DNA from: Streptomyces griseomycini
GTDB lineage: Bacteria; Actinomycetota; Actinomycetes; Streptomycetales; Streptomycetaceae
Direction of reading: 5' to 3'
Length of the DNA: 64,000 nucleotides
NCBI RefSeq assembly: GCF_014203535.1
Contig: NZ_JACHJI010000007.1
Span: 1 to 64,000, forward strand
The notes under the pieces were generated by a model, which ran no database searches, was not told the origin of the DNA, and saw nothing but the letters and a program-made list of their open reading frames with translations. The number at the start of each line of letters is the position of its first letter. Position 1 is the first letter of the stretch. Made by a program: the position numbers and the translations under genes. Shown one piece after another: positions 39,631-48,826 of this stretch.

Positions 39631-39666
39631 GGGGACGGCCCCACCCTCCGGGGCGGGGCCGTCCCC
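39631..39666 (-). terminator. Terminator of the second ABC operon
   Basis: Perfect 12-bp inverted repeat (39631-39642 and 39655-39666), directly after the permease stop codon on the minus strand. Confidence 0.8.
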
Positions 39667-39673
39667 TCCCCCG

Positions 39674-42253
39674 TCAGTCGGTGGCGATGGCGTTGAGCAC
39701 GTTCATCCTGCCCGCCCGGAACGCCGGGACCAGCGCGGCGAACAGACCCACGAAGGCCGAACCGATGAACACGCCGATGATCGTCGGCCACGGGATGTCG
39801 AGGACCTTCAGGCCCTCCAGGGCGAGCAGCTGCTGTGCGGTGGCGCCCCAGCCCATGCCCAGCCCCAGGCCCAGCAGGGCGCCGAAGAGGGCGATCACGA
39901 CCGACTCCATGCGGATCATGCGGCGCAGCTGCCGGCGCGAGAGGCCGATGGCCCGCATCAGGCCGATCTCCCGGGTGCGCTCCACCACCGACAGCGCCAG
40001 CGTGTTCACCACACCGAGGATCGCGACGACGATCGCCAGGGCCAGCAGACCGTAGATCATGTTCAGCAGCTGGCCGATCTGGTCCTTCAGCGCCTGCTTG
40101 TAGTCGGTCTGGTCGCGCACCTTGTACTGCGGGAAGTCGTGCAGCGACTCCTTGAGCGCCTTGTACGCGGCGTCCTTCTGCCCGTCCTTCGCCGAGGCGA
40201 AGAGGAGCCGGTCCAGCGGCATCTTGTCGGCCGGGACGTACGCGGCGAGGGTGTCGATGGACGTGTACATCGCGCCGGCGTCGACGACGGCCTCGCTGCT
40301 GGTGATCGCCCGGACCGTCAGCGTGCCCGTCGAGCCCTCCTTGAAGGCGACCTCGATCTTCGAGCCGATGTCGATGCGGTGGTCCTTCGCGAAGTCCTCG
40401 TGGACGGACATCGAGCCGGGCCGGTAGGCGTCGGCGAGCTTCCCGGCGACCGTCTCGACCCGCAGGTCGGTCGCGTACGTCGGGTCGGCCGCCGTGATCG
40501 CGGTGTCCTTCACCGTCTTGCCGTCGGGCGTGGTGAAGTCGGCCTCGGTCCACTTGTACTCGGTGACCCGGTCCAGCGCCCGCACCGACTTCACGGCCTC
40601 GACGGCCTGCGGGGTGATCGGCTGACCTCGGTCGTTCTGGATGATGAAGTCCGTGCCGACCGTCTTGTCGAGCTCCTCGGTGGCGGAGGCGACCATGGAG
40701 GAGCCGACCACCGACAGGCACGCCACCAGCGCGAGCCCGATCATCAGCGCGGCGCCGGTCGCACCGGTGCGGCGCGGGTTGCGCAGGGCGTTGCGCTCGG
40801 CCATGCGGCCCACCGGGCCGAAGGCCCGCAGCAGGACCGCGCCGAGGACCCGGACCACACCGCTCGCCAGCACCGGGCCGACGGCGACGAAGCCGATCAG
40901 GGACAGCACCACGCCCAGGCCCAGCCACAGGGAGCCGTCCGCGGCCTTGTCCGCGGTCCCCGCCAGGTACAGGGCGGCACCGCCGGCACCGGTGAGGACC
41001 AGACCGACGACGCCCCGTGTCCAGCCGGCCTTGCGGTCCGCCGGGGTCCCGGCGTCGCGCAGGGCGGCCATCGGGGAGATCCTCCCGGCCCGCCGCGCGG
41101 GCAGGTAGGCGGCCAGCACGGTGACGACGACGCCCAGGACCAGACCGACCACCGGGGTCGTCCAGGCGACCGTGAGGTCGTCCGTGGACAGCTCCATGCC
41201 CATCATGCCCATGAGCTTCATCAGCCCGACGGCGAGTCCGACGCCCGCGCCGACGCCCAGGACCGAGCCGGTCACACCGAGCAGCAGCGCCTCGGCCAGC
41301 ACCGAGCGGTTGACCTGCTTGCGGGAGGAGCCGATGGCCCGCATGAGGCCGATCTCGCGGGTGCGCTGGGCGACCAGCATGGAGAAGGTGTTGACGATCA
41401 GGAAGATCCCGACGAGGAAGGCGATCCCGGCGAAGCCGAGCATCGCGTACTTCATGACGTTCATGAATTCCTCGACGTCCTTCTGGTTGGCCTCCGCGGT
41501 CTCCTCGGCGGTCTGCACCTTGTAGTCGCCGCCGAGCCCGGCCAGGACGTTCTTCTTCAGCTGCACGTCGCTGACGCCGGCCGCGGCGGTGACGTTGACG
41601 TTGGTGTAGACGCCGCTCTCACCGACCAGGACCTGCTGCGCGGTCTTCGTGTCCAGGTAGAAGATCGCCGCACCGGGGTTGGTGACGGTGAAGTCGGCGA
41701 TGCCGGAGATCTTCGCCGTGTGCGTGCCGACGACGTTGATGACACCGATCTCGTCACCGAGCTTCAGGTCGTGCTTGTCGGCGGTGTCGGCGTCGACCAT
41801 GATCTGGTCCGGGCCCCCGGGCGCCGCACCGGAGGTGATCTCCATGGTGCGGGCGTCGTTGGCGTTCCAGCTGCCGACGATGGTCGGGCCGCCGCTGGTC
41901 GGCGAGAGGCTGTCCTTGTCGCCGTCGACGACGGTCACCGAGGTGGAGAACACCGTGCCCTCGGCCGACTTCACCCCGTCCACCTCGCGCACGTCGGCGA
42001 GCACGGAGGCCGGTATCACCGGCGGCTTGCCGTTGTCGGAGGTGGTCTCGCCGCTGTCGGAGGCGTTCTCGGCGCTCACCGTGACGTCCGAGGAGGTGGC
42101 CGCGAACAGCTTGTCGAACGTCGTGTTCATCGTGTCCGTGAACACCAGCGTCCCGCACACGAACGCCACCGACAGCAGCACCGCCACCGCCGACAGCGCC
42201 ATGCGCCCCTTGTGCGCGAAGAAGTTGCGCATCGAGGTCTTCAGGACGGTCAT
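39674..42253 (-). CDS. ABC transporter permease, FtsX/MacB type (second copy)
   Basis: Permease of 859 residues with two FtsX blocks. An N-terminal helix (about 15-37) precedes an extracytoplasmic domain of roughly 210 residues. The first FtsX block contains AQRTREIGLMRAIGSSRKQV and the last VERTREIGLMRAIGLSRRQL, each with flanking helices. It works with the ATPase encoded just upstream; the ATG overlaps that gene's stop as ATGA, so the pair is translationally coupled. Substrate unknown; export of antimicrobial peptides or cell-envelope roles are typical. It is paralogous to the permease at 10771-13299. Confidence 0.92.
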   Translation of the reverse strand: MTVLKTSMRNFFAHKGRMALSAVAVLLSVAFVCGTLVFTDTMNTTFDKLFAATSSDVTVSAENASDSGETTSDNGKPPVIPASVLADVREVDGVKSAEGTVFSTSVTVVDGDKDSLSPTSGGPTIVGSWNANDARTMEITSGAAPGGPDQIMVDADTADKHDLKLGDEIGVINVVGTHTAKISGIADFTVTNPGAAIFYLDTKTAQQVLVGESGVYTNVNVTAAAGVSDVQLKKNVLAGLGGDYKVQTAEETAEANQKDVEEFMNVMKYAMLGFAGIAFLVGIFLIVNTFSMLVAQRTREIGLMRAIGSSRKQVNRSVLAEALLLGVTGSVLGVGAGVGLAVGLMKLMGMMGMELSTDDLTVAWTTPVVGLVLGVVVTVLAAYLPARRAGRISPMAALRDAGTPADRKAGWTRGVVGLVLTGAGGAALYLAGTADKAADGSLWLGLGVVLSLIGFVAVGPVLASGVVRVLGAVLLRAFGPVGRMAERNALRNPRRTGATGAALMIGLALVACLSVVGSSMVASATEELDKTVGTDFIIQNDRGQPITPQAVEAVKSVRALDRVTEYKWTEADFTTPDGKTVKDTAITAADPTYATDLRVETVAGKLADAYRPGSMSVHEDFAKDHRIDIGSKIEVAFKEGSTGTLTVRAITSSEAVVDAGAMYTSIDTLAAYVPADKMPLDRLLFASAKDGQKDAAYKALKESLHDFPQYKVRDQTDYKQALKDQIGQLLNMIYGLLALAIVVAILGVVNTLALSVVERTREIGLMRAIGLSRRQLRRMIRMESVVIALFGALLGLGLGMGWGATAQQLLALEGLKVLDIPWPTIIGVFIGSAFVGLFAALVPAFRAGRMNVLNAIATD

Positions 42254-43038
42254 GACGTGCGCCCCCGGGCGTCGAAGTCCTTCATGCGGTCCAGGACCTG
42301 TTCGGCCGTCGGCTGGAGCATCTCGTCGACGATGCGGCCGTCGGCGAGGTACAGCACCCGGTCCGCGTAGGAGGCGGCGACCGGGTCGTGGGTGACCATC
42401 ACGATGGTCTGCCCCAGCTCGTCCACCGAGCGGCGCAGGAAGCCCAGCACCTCGGCGCCGGCGCGCGAGTCGAGGTTCCCGGTCGGCTCGTCACCGAAGA
42501 TGATCTCCGGCCGGGCCGCCAGCGCCCGCGCCACCGCGACCCGCTGCTGCTGGCCGCCGGACAGCTGGGTCGGCCGGTGCTTCAGCCGCCCGGCGAGCCC
42601 CACGGTCTCCACCACCCGGTCCAGCCACGCCTTGTCGGGCTTGCGGCCGGCGATGTCCATGGGCAGCGTGATGTTCTCGATCGCGTTCAGCGTCGGCAGC
42701 AGGTTGAACGCCTGGAAGATGAACCCGATCCGGTCCCGGCGCAGTTGCGTGAGCTTCTTGTCCTTCAGGCCGGTGATCTCGGTCTCGTCCAGGTAGATCT
42801 GCCCGGACGTCACGGTGTCGAGCCCGGCCAGGCAGTGCATCAGCGTGGACTTGCCGGACCCCGAGGGGCCCATGATCGCGGTGAACCGGCCGCGGGCGAT
42901 GTCCACGTCGACGTGGTCCAGGGCGACCACACGGGTCTCCCCGGCCCCGTACGCCTTCACGACCTGCCGCGCCCGCGCGGCAACGGCCGTACGCCCTCCA
43001 GTACCCCCGTGCCTGGGAATGGTCACAGCCGATGTCAC
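42250..43038 (-). CDS. ABC transporter ATP-binding protein (second copy)
   Basis: ATPase of 262 residues with Walker A GPSGSGKST, Q-loop FQAFNLLP, signature LSGGQQQR, Walker B IIFGDEPTGNLDS and VMVTHDP. Long segments are nearly identical to the ATPase at 9935-10705, so the two arose by duplication. The GTG start at 43038 has GGAG 8 nt upstream. The unit faces the MFS gene across a divergent 439-bp promoter region. Confidence 0.93.
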   Translation of the reverse strand: MTSAVTIPRHGGTGGRTAVAARARQVVKAYGAGETRVVALDHVDVDIARGRFTAIMGPSGSGKSTLMHCLAGLDTVTSGQIYLDETEITGLKDKKLTQLRRDRIGFIFQAFNLLPTLNAIENITLPMDIAGRKPDKAWLDRVVETVGLAGRLKHRPTQLSGGQQQRVAVARALAARPEIIFGDEPTGNLDSRAGAEVLGFLRRSVDELGQTIVMVTHDPVAASYADRVLYLADGRIVDEMLQPTAEQVLDRMKDFDARGRTS

Positions 43039-43477
43039 GGTAAGTCTCCTATGTCGGTCAGCAGATGAGAAAGCGGTGCCGCGACGCCCGCCGTCATGCC
43101 TGGCGGCCGCTTCGCGCAGTTCCGTACGACGTGGTTCAGTCTGGCGACGGGGAGGGGCCCGCGCACTGGTGTTCAGCGCAGTCCTTCCCTGAGGAAAACC
43201 CCACCCCCGCCGGTGTGCTCAGCCGCCCCCCAGCGGCATAAAGCCAGGTTAAGGACGGTTCCCGCGCGTCTCGTCCTCCGTCGGTACGAACCCTCCCCGA
43301 GCCGTAGTACGGAGGTACCCCTAAGGGCTGTCCTCCGGCGGGCGGAGGCCTTCTCGGGGTCGGCTCCTCCCACCGGCCCACCCGAGCCTCCGCCCTCCCG
43401 CGACGTCAGGGTCAAGTGCGAAGCTGTCCGACACAGATAGGTGCAAGGGACAGACAACCGCGAGGGAAGGATTCCGG
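43039..43477. other. Divergent promoter region, ABC operon and MFS gene
   Basis: No gene is supported in this 439-bp gap. A locally AT-rich element near 43238-43255 (minus strand TTAACCTGGCTTTATG) and a GTAGTACGGAGGTACC tract near 43305-43320 are the likeliest promoter parts. I could not define an operator. Confidence 0.4.
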
Positions 43478-44971
43478 GTGGACAGCACCAGACCGGCGAC
43501 ACGGGACACCCCGCAGGAGCCCCGAACCGACCGCCGCGGAGCCGTCGTCGCCGCCCTGATGCTGGCGATGGCGCTGGCCGCCCTCGACTCCACCGTCGTC
43601 TCCACCGCCGTCCCGCAGATCGTCGGCGACCTCGGCGGGTTCTCCTACTTCTCCTGGCTGTTCTCCGGCTACCTGCTGGCCGTCACGGTCACCCTCCCCG
43701 TCTACGGCAGGCTGTCCGACACCTTCGGCCGCAAACCGGTCCTCGTCGCGGGCGCGGTGCTGTTCCTGCTGGGCTCGCTGCTGTGCGCCCTGGCCTGGAA
43801 CATGGCCGCGCTCGTCGCCTTCCGCATCGTGCAGGGCCTGGGCGGCGGCGCACTCCAGGGCACGGTGCAGACCCTCGCCGCCGACCTGTACCCGCTCGAG
43901 CAGCGCCCGAAGATCCAGGCCCGCCTCTCCACGGTCTGGGCGGTCTCCGCGGTCGCCGGCCCCGGCCTCGGCGGCCTGCTCGCCTCCTACGCCGACTGGC
44001 GCTGGATCTTCCTGGTCAACCTGCCCGTCGGGGCGGTGGCGTTGTGGCTGATCGTGCGTCACCTGCGGGAGCCGGCGAGGGAACGGGCGGCACGCGCGCG
44101 TGTCGACTGGGCGGGCGCGCTGGCGGTCTTCGCCTGCGGCGGCGTCCTGCTCACCGCCCTCGTCCAGGGCGGAGTGGCCTGGCCCTGGCTGTCCGCGCCC
44201 TCGTTGGCCCTGACCTCGGCGGGACTCGTGCTCCTGGCGGTGGTGGTGGTCGTGGAACGCCGCGCGGCGGACCCGATCATCCCCGGCTGGGTGTGGCGCC
44301 GCCGCACGATCGCCGCGGTCAACCTCGCCCTGGGCGCCCTGGGCCTGCTCATGGTCGCCCCGACCGTCTTCCTGCCCACCTACGCCCAGTCGGTGCTCGG
44401 CCTCGCCCCCGTGGCCGCCGGATTCGTGTTCTCCGTGTGGACGTTGACCTGGCCGGTCTCGGCGGCCCTCAGCCAGCACGTCTACCGCAGGATCGGCTTC
44501 CGCAGCACCGCGATGCTCGGCATCGGCACGGCCGCGCTGATCCTCTCCGCGTTCCCCTTCCTCCCCTACCCCGGCGAGGCCTGGCAGCCCACCCTGCTGA
44601 TGCTGCTGCTGGGCGCGGCGCTGGGGCTCTTCCAGCTCCCGCTCATCGTCGGCGTGCAGTCGTCGGTGGTGTGGGAGGAACGCGGCACGGCGACGGCGTC
44701 GATCCTCTTCTGCCGCCAGACCGGCCAGACCGTCGGCGCGGCCCTCTTCGGCGCGGTCGCCAACGGGGTGCTGGCCGCCCGCCTCGGCGGCGCGAGCGAC
44801 CTGGACGCGGTGACCCGCGCCCTGGACGCGGGCACCGTCCCCGAGGCGACCCGCCGGGCCGTCGCCGACGCCGTCCACGCGGTCTACCTGGGCGCGGCGG
44901 GCGCGGCGGCGCTGGCGTTCCTGGTCCTGCTGTTCCTGGCCCCCCGCAGGTTCCCCGTGCTCGACCAGTGA
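43478..44971 (+). CDS. MFS drug exporter, DHA2 (14-helix) type
   Basis: Proton-driven multidrug exporter of 497 residues with about 14 membrane helices. The DHA2 markers are LDSTVVSTAVPQIVGDLGG in the first helix, the A-loop GRLSDTFGRKPVL, and motif C in helix 5 (AVAGPGLGGLLASYADWRWIF). The substrate is unknown. The start is GTG 43478 behind GAAGGA. It is divergent from the ABC operon, so the two export systems might share a regulator, though none is adjacent. Confidence 0.92.
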   Translation: MDSTRPATRDTPQEPRTDRRGAVVAALMLAMALAALDSTVVSTAVPQIVGDLGGFSYFSWLFSGYLLAVTVTLPVYGRLSDTFGRKPVLVAGAVLFLLGSLLCALAWNMAALVAFRIVQGLGGGALQGTVQTLAADLYPLEQRPKIQARLSTVWAVSAVAGPGLGGLLASYADWRWIFLVNLPVGAVALWLIVRHLREPARERAARARVDWAGALAVFACGGVLLTALVQGGVAWPWLSAPSLALTSAGLVLLAVVVVVERRAADPIIPGWVWRRRTIAAVNLALGALGLLMVAPTVFLPTYAQSVLGLAPVAAGFVFSVWTLTWPVSAALSQHVYRRIGFRSTAMLGIGTAALILSAFPFLPYPGEAWQPTLLMLLLGAALGLFQLPLIVGVQSSVVWEERGTATASILFCRQTGQTVGAALFGAVANGVLAARLGGASDLDAVTRALDAGTVPEATRRAVADAVHAVYLGAAGAAALAFLVLLFLAPRRFPVLDQ

Positions 44972-45007
44972 CCGCCGCCCTCTCCGGCGAGGGCCCCTGT
45001 CGCGCCC

Positions 45008-45360
45008 CTACTTCCCGAAGGCCCCCTTCCGCATCAGTTCCCGGAAGGTCGGCGTGCCCTCCGTCGTCCGCACGTCGACGAACGCGCGGACGTGACCGCC
45101 CCCGACGGCCTGCCGGAGCACCGCGTGCGCCGGGTCCGCCCGGCTCGTGTACCGCCCGGGCGGACGCGACGTGCCGACGGCGTGCCGACCCGGTACGCGC
45201 TGACCCGCGGTCGCCGGACCGGGAAGGCTCCGGGGAGGCGCGTGACGGCTGTGGCCGTGTGCCCTTCGGCGACCGCCCGTTCGACGGTCCGCCGCCCGGT
45301 CGGCCCGGTCGCCCCGAAGACGACGGTGCTCCTGGGGCCGGTGGGGTGCGCGGAGCTCAC
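45008..45360 (-). pseudogene. Remnant of an NAD(P)-binding (NmrA/SDR-like) gene
   Basis: On the minus strand a good start (GTG 45360 with GGAGGGA upstream) opens a Rossmann N-terminus, STVVFGATGPTGRRTVERA, running for about 50 residues. The family-like C-terminus, RAFVDVRTTEGTPTFREL then MRKGAFGK, appears in a different frame and ends at 45008. The two ends are only about 100 codons apart, where an intact family member has over 200 residues. Both a frameshift and an internal deletion are therefore needed to explain it. It is probably non-functional. Confidence 0.65.
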
Positions 45361-45510
45361 GGGCGCTCTCCCTCCGCCCGCCTCCGCCTGCCCCCGGCAC
45401 GTCCGCCGACAAGAGGTCCGCGTCCGCGGGAGAGTGACGGGCGGCCAAAAGTCTGAGTTAACGCGGGTAACACCCCAGGTCAGCCCGCCACCCGCATACC
45501 GACCGATCAG

Positions 45511-45520
45511 TTTGGCCAAA
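45511..45520. promoter_or_regulatory. Palindrome before the DUF485/symporter operon
   Basis: TTTGGCCAAA is a perfect 10-bp palindrome 98 bp before the DUF485 start. A second weak symmetric element, GTTA-N7-TAAC, is at 45457-45471. Both lie in an AT-richer patch likely to be the promoter. Confidence 0.4.
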
Positions 45521-45618
45521 ACGCAGCGCTTCCCGGGGCGCGGGAGTAACGTGCGGGATCCGCTTCCCCCCAACTCCCTGCCGTCCCCGCACGGACCCGA
45601 GCCTGCAAGGAGCACGGG

Positions 45619-46044
45619 ATGTCCTTCGACCCGTACCCGTCCCCGTGGGGCCCGCCCCCGCCTCCGCGCCGGAACCCGTACCCCCGCACCCCCGCCCCGC
45701 CCGCCCCGGACCCGCGGCGCGCCCCCCTCCACCCCCCGCTCGGACACCACAGCGACCTCCGCCGCCTGCGCAGCGCCTACCGCTGGCAGCGCCGCACCGC
45801 CACCCTCACCGCGCTCGGGTACTTCGTCCTCTTCCTGATCCTGTCCGCGTCCGCCCCCTCCTTCATGACCGGCACCGTCACCGACGGAGTCCCCACCGGC
45901 CTGCTGCTCGCCCTGCTCCAGGTACCCGTCACCTGGCTGGCGATCGCGATGTACGAAGGCACCGCCCGCCGCCACGTCGACCCCCTCGCGGACCTCATCC
46001 GCAGGCAGACCGAGCTGGACGCCAAGCGGGGGGCGACGCGGTGA
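45619..46044 (+). CDS. DUF485 membrane protein (YjcH-like)
   Basis: The 141-residue product has a Pro-rich N-terminus of about 45 residues and then a DUF485 domain with two membrane helices (about 64-85 and 95-115) and a short charged tail. DUF485/YjcH proteins accompany ActP-type acetate symporters and are thought to assist or regulate them. The start is ATG 45619 behind AAGGAG. Its stop overlaps the symporter start as GTGA. The Pro-rich extension is longer than in enterobacterial YjcH. Confidence 0.88.
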   Translation: MSFDPYPSPWGPPPPPRRNPYPRTPAPPAPDPRRAPLHPPLGHHSDLRRLRSAYRWQRRTATLTALGYFVLFLILSASAPSFMTGTVTDGVPTGLLLALLQVPVTWLAIAMYEGTARRHVDPLADLIRRQTELDAKRGATR

Positions 46045-47657
46045 ACCCCGAGTTCAGCGGGAACGCACAGGCCATGGCCCTCGTCGGCTTCTCCGCCGTC
46101 GCCACGGTCACCCTGCTGCTGTGCGTGATGACCGGCCCCGACCGCGACGACCTCGACGAGTTCTACACCGGCTACGGCTCCCTGTCCCCCTTCCGTAACG
46201 GCCTGGCCATCGCCGGCGACTACATCTCCGCCGCGACCGTCCTCGGCACCGGCGGCGTCATCGCCCTGTTCGGGTACGACGGCATCGTCCTCGCCCTGAG
46301 CACCGCGCTGTCACTGATGCTGCTGATGTTCCTGCTGGCCGAACCGCTGCGCAACGCGGGCCGGTTCACCATGGGCGACGCACTGACCCGGCGCATGCCG
46401 CGGGAGCGCGGCATACGCGTCACCGCCAGCGCCGTCACCCTCGCCGCGCTGCTGCCGATGATGCTGGTGCAACTCGCCGGCACCGGACAGCTGATGGCGT
46501 TCATCCTGGGCTTCTCCGGGGAGTCGCTGCAGACGGGCTGCATCATCGGGGTGGGCGCGCTGATGATCAGTTACGCGGCGATCGGCGGCATGAAGGGCAC
46601 CGCCCTCATCCAGATCCTGAAGATGGTGATGCTGCTCGGCTCCGGCACCGTCGTCGCCGCCCTCGTCCTGGACCGGTTCGACTGGAACCCGGGCGCGCTG
46701 TTCGACGCGGCCGCCGACAACAGCGGGGTCGGCTCCGCCTTCCTCTCCTCCGGCCTCCAGTTCGCCGGAGGGGCCAGCCCCGGCCTGGACATGATCACCT
46801 CACAGCTGACGGTCGTCCTCGGCGGCGCCTGCCTCCCCCACGTCACCATGCGCATGTACACCGCCTCCAGCGCCCGTCAGGTGCGCCGCTCGATGTCCTG
46901 GGCGGTGTCGAGCGTGGCCCTGTTCGTCCTCGTCCTCACCGTCGTCGGCTTCGGCGCGACCGCGCTGGTCGGACGGGCCGCGATCGCCGAGGCGGATCCG
47001 CGCGGCAACACCGCCTACCTCCTCGGCTCCCAGGCCGCGTTCGGCCCGGAGGTGACCACGACCGAGACCTTCCTCCTCACCACCGTCACCACGGCGATCT
47101 TCCTCACCGTCCTGGCCTCCGTCGCCGGCATGATCCTCGCCTGCGCCAACTCCCTCGCCCACGACGTCTTCGCCTCCCGCCTCCAGGAGCTGTCACCGCG
47201 CCGCGAGATGACCCTGGCCCGCCTCTCCGCGCTCGCGGTGGGCGTCCCCGCGATCCTGCTCGCCACCCTGGTGCAGCACCACAGCCTGCAGCCCCTGGTC
47301 ACCCTGTCCTTCTGCATCGGCGCCTCCGCCATCGCGCCCGCCCTCGTCTACGGCCTCTTCTGGCGCCGCTACACCCGCACCGGCCTGCTCGCCACCCTCA
47401 TCGGCGGCTCCCTCGCCGTGCTGCTGCTGATGCCGGGCACCAACCTGGTCTCCGGCTCCCCCGTCTCCGCCTTCCCCGGTGCCGACTTCAACTGGTTCCC
47501 CTTCACCACCACCGGGCTGCTGTCCATCCCCGCCGGCTTCGCCTGCGGCTGGATCGGCACGATGGCCTCCGGCCGGGCCGGGACGGAGGAACAGCGGCGG
47601 CAGTACGAGGCGGTGGAGGCACGGATCCTCGCGGGGGCGGTGCGCAGGAGGAACTGA
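46041..47657 (+). CDS. Sodium:solute symporter, ActP-like
   Basis: Transporter of 538 residues with about 13 membrane helices, of the SSS family. DEFYTGYGSLSPFRNGLAIAGDYISAATVLG near the N-terminus is characteristic of ActP/cation-acetate symporters. The following DUF485 partnership supports uptake of acetate or another short monocarboxylate. The GTG start at 46041 overlaps the DUF485 stop. There is no adjacent acetyl-CoA synthetase or two-component gene. The convergent next gene begins within 75 bp. Confidence 0.9.
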   Translation: MNPEFSGNAQAMALVGFSAVATVTLLLCVMTGPDRDDLDEFYTGYGSLSPFRNGLAIAGDYISAATVLGTGGVIALFGYDGIVLALSTALSLMLLMFLLAEPLRNAGRFTMGDALTRRMPRERGIRVTASAVTLAALLPMMLVQLAGTGQLMAFILGFSGESLQTGCIIGVGALMISYAAIGGMKGTALIQILKMVMLLGSGTVVAALVLDRFDWNPGALFDAAADNSGVGSAFLSSGLQFAGGASPGLDMITSQLTVVLGGACLPHVTMRMYTASSARQVRRSMSWAVSSVALFVLVLTVVGFGATALVGRAAIAEADPRGNTAYLLGSQAAFGPEVTTTETFLLTTVTTAIFLTVLASVAGMILACANSLAHDVFASRLQELSPRREMTLARLSALAVGVPAILLATLVQHHSLQPLVTLSFCIGASAIAPALVYGLFWRRYTRTGLLATLIGGSLAVLLLMPGTNLVSGSPVSAFPGADFNWFPFTTTGLLSIPAGFACGWIGTMASGRAGTEEQRRQYEAVEARILAGAVRRRN

Positions 47658-47730
47658 AACGGCACGCGGCGGGCGGCGGACGGGACGGCCGCCCACCGCC
47701 CCTCCTCCCGCTCCACCACCCGCCCCTGCC

Positions 47731-48615
47731 TCACTCCACCACCCGCCCCGTCAGCGCGCTGAGGCTGGCGCACACGTGGTCCATGTGCGCCTGCACGACC
47801 TCCCGCGACTCCTCGTGCTCGCGCAGCACCCGCTCGGTCTCCCGCGCGATGCCCTCCGCGCGCACCCGCGCCTGGGCGAGCAGCTCGTCCGCACGCTCCT
47901 CCGCCTCCTCCTGACGGCGCCGGGCCTCCTCCTCCGCCTCGGCGAAGACCTGCTTCGCCTCGGCCAGCGCGCCCTCGGCCCGCTCCACCGCCTCCGTGTG
48001 CCGGGCCTCCAGGGCGGCCACCCGTTCGGCCTCCTCCCGCTCCACCTCGGCCAGCCGCCGCTGCTGCTCCGCGGTCCGCTCGGCCAGCATCCCGGAGGTG
48101 CGCCGGCGCACCTCCCGCAACGCCTCCAGCGTCTCCGCGCGCTGCTCCTTCACCTCGGCCCGGGCCGCGACGCGGATCTCGTCGGCCTCCGCGCGGGCCG
48201 CGAGCAGCCGCTGCCGGGCGTCCTCGTCGGCATCGGCGCGCAGCGTGTCGGCGCACGCCTGCGCGGCCTCCCGCACGCCGGCCGCCTCCTCCCGCGCCAG
48301 GTCCCCCATCCGCTGCGCCTCCCGGCGGGCCCCCTCCCGCACGGCCTCCGCCTCCTCCTCGACCAGCTCGAACAGCCGCCGCGCGCTCTCCCCGAGCGAC
48401 TCGTACGTCTGCGGGGCCAGCCCCGCCACCCGCTCCCGCAGCCGCTCCAGCTCCTCCTCCATCTCGCGGGCCAGCACGGTGAGCCGCGCGGCCCGCTCCC
48501 AGGCGGCATCACGGTCAGCGGAGAGGGCATCGACGTACGCGATCACCTGCAGGGGGCGGTAGCCGCGCCCCCGCACGACCTCGAAGCCCTGCGACGACAC
48601 CGATGCGCTGCTCAT
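47731..48615 (-). CDS. FilP-like coiled-coil cytoskeletal protein
   Basis: The 294-residue product has an N-terminal DivIVA-like segment (GFEVVRGRGYRPLQVIAYVD) followed by a nearly continuous coiled coil rich in Glu, Ala and Arg (about 30-280). The architecture and length match FilP, the filament-forming protein that with Scy and DivIVA supports hyphal rigidity and polar growth. Because FilP itself is usually elsewhere, this is more likely a paralogue. Older annotations call such proteins cellulose-binding, which is probably misleading. The start is ATG 48615 with a weak GAGGGG ribosome site. Confidence 0.8.
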   Translation of the reverse strand: MSSASVSSQGFEVVRGRGYRPLQVIAYVDALSADRDAAWERAARLTVLAREMEEELERLRERVAGLAPQTYESLGESARRLFELVEEEAEAVREGARREAQRMGDLAREEAAGVREAAQACADTLRADADEDARQRLLAARAEADEIRVAARAEVKEQRAETLEALREVRRRTSGMLAERTAEQQRRLAEVEREEAERVAALEARHTEAVERAEGALAEAKQVFAEAEEEARRRQEEAEERADELLAQARVRAEGIARETERVLREHEESREVVQAHMDHVCASLSALTGRVVE

Positions 48616-48755
48616 CCTGGAACCCCTCTTCACCGGACGGACGGACCCGAGGCCCGGTACGACGACCGGGCACGAAATGGGATGATTCGCGCACATCTTG
48701 GTGGAACACACGGAAGTGTTCATAACGCGACACTCCGCGAAGAGGGCACGCAAAA

Positions 48756-48789
48756 GCCGGGCCCGGTCGACATGTCGACCGGGCCCGGC
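48756..48789 (-). terminator. Perfect palindromic terminator of the toxin-type left unit
   Basis: A perfect 34-bp palindrome followed on the minus strand by TTTT lies 37 bases after the stop codon of the gene at 48827-51409. Confidence 0.85.
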
Positions 48790-48826
48790 CCTGACGTCCG
48801 CGCCGAGCACGGAGGTCAGCGGCGGC

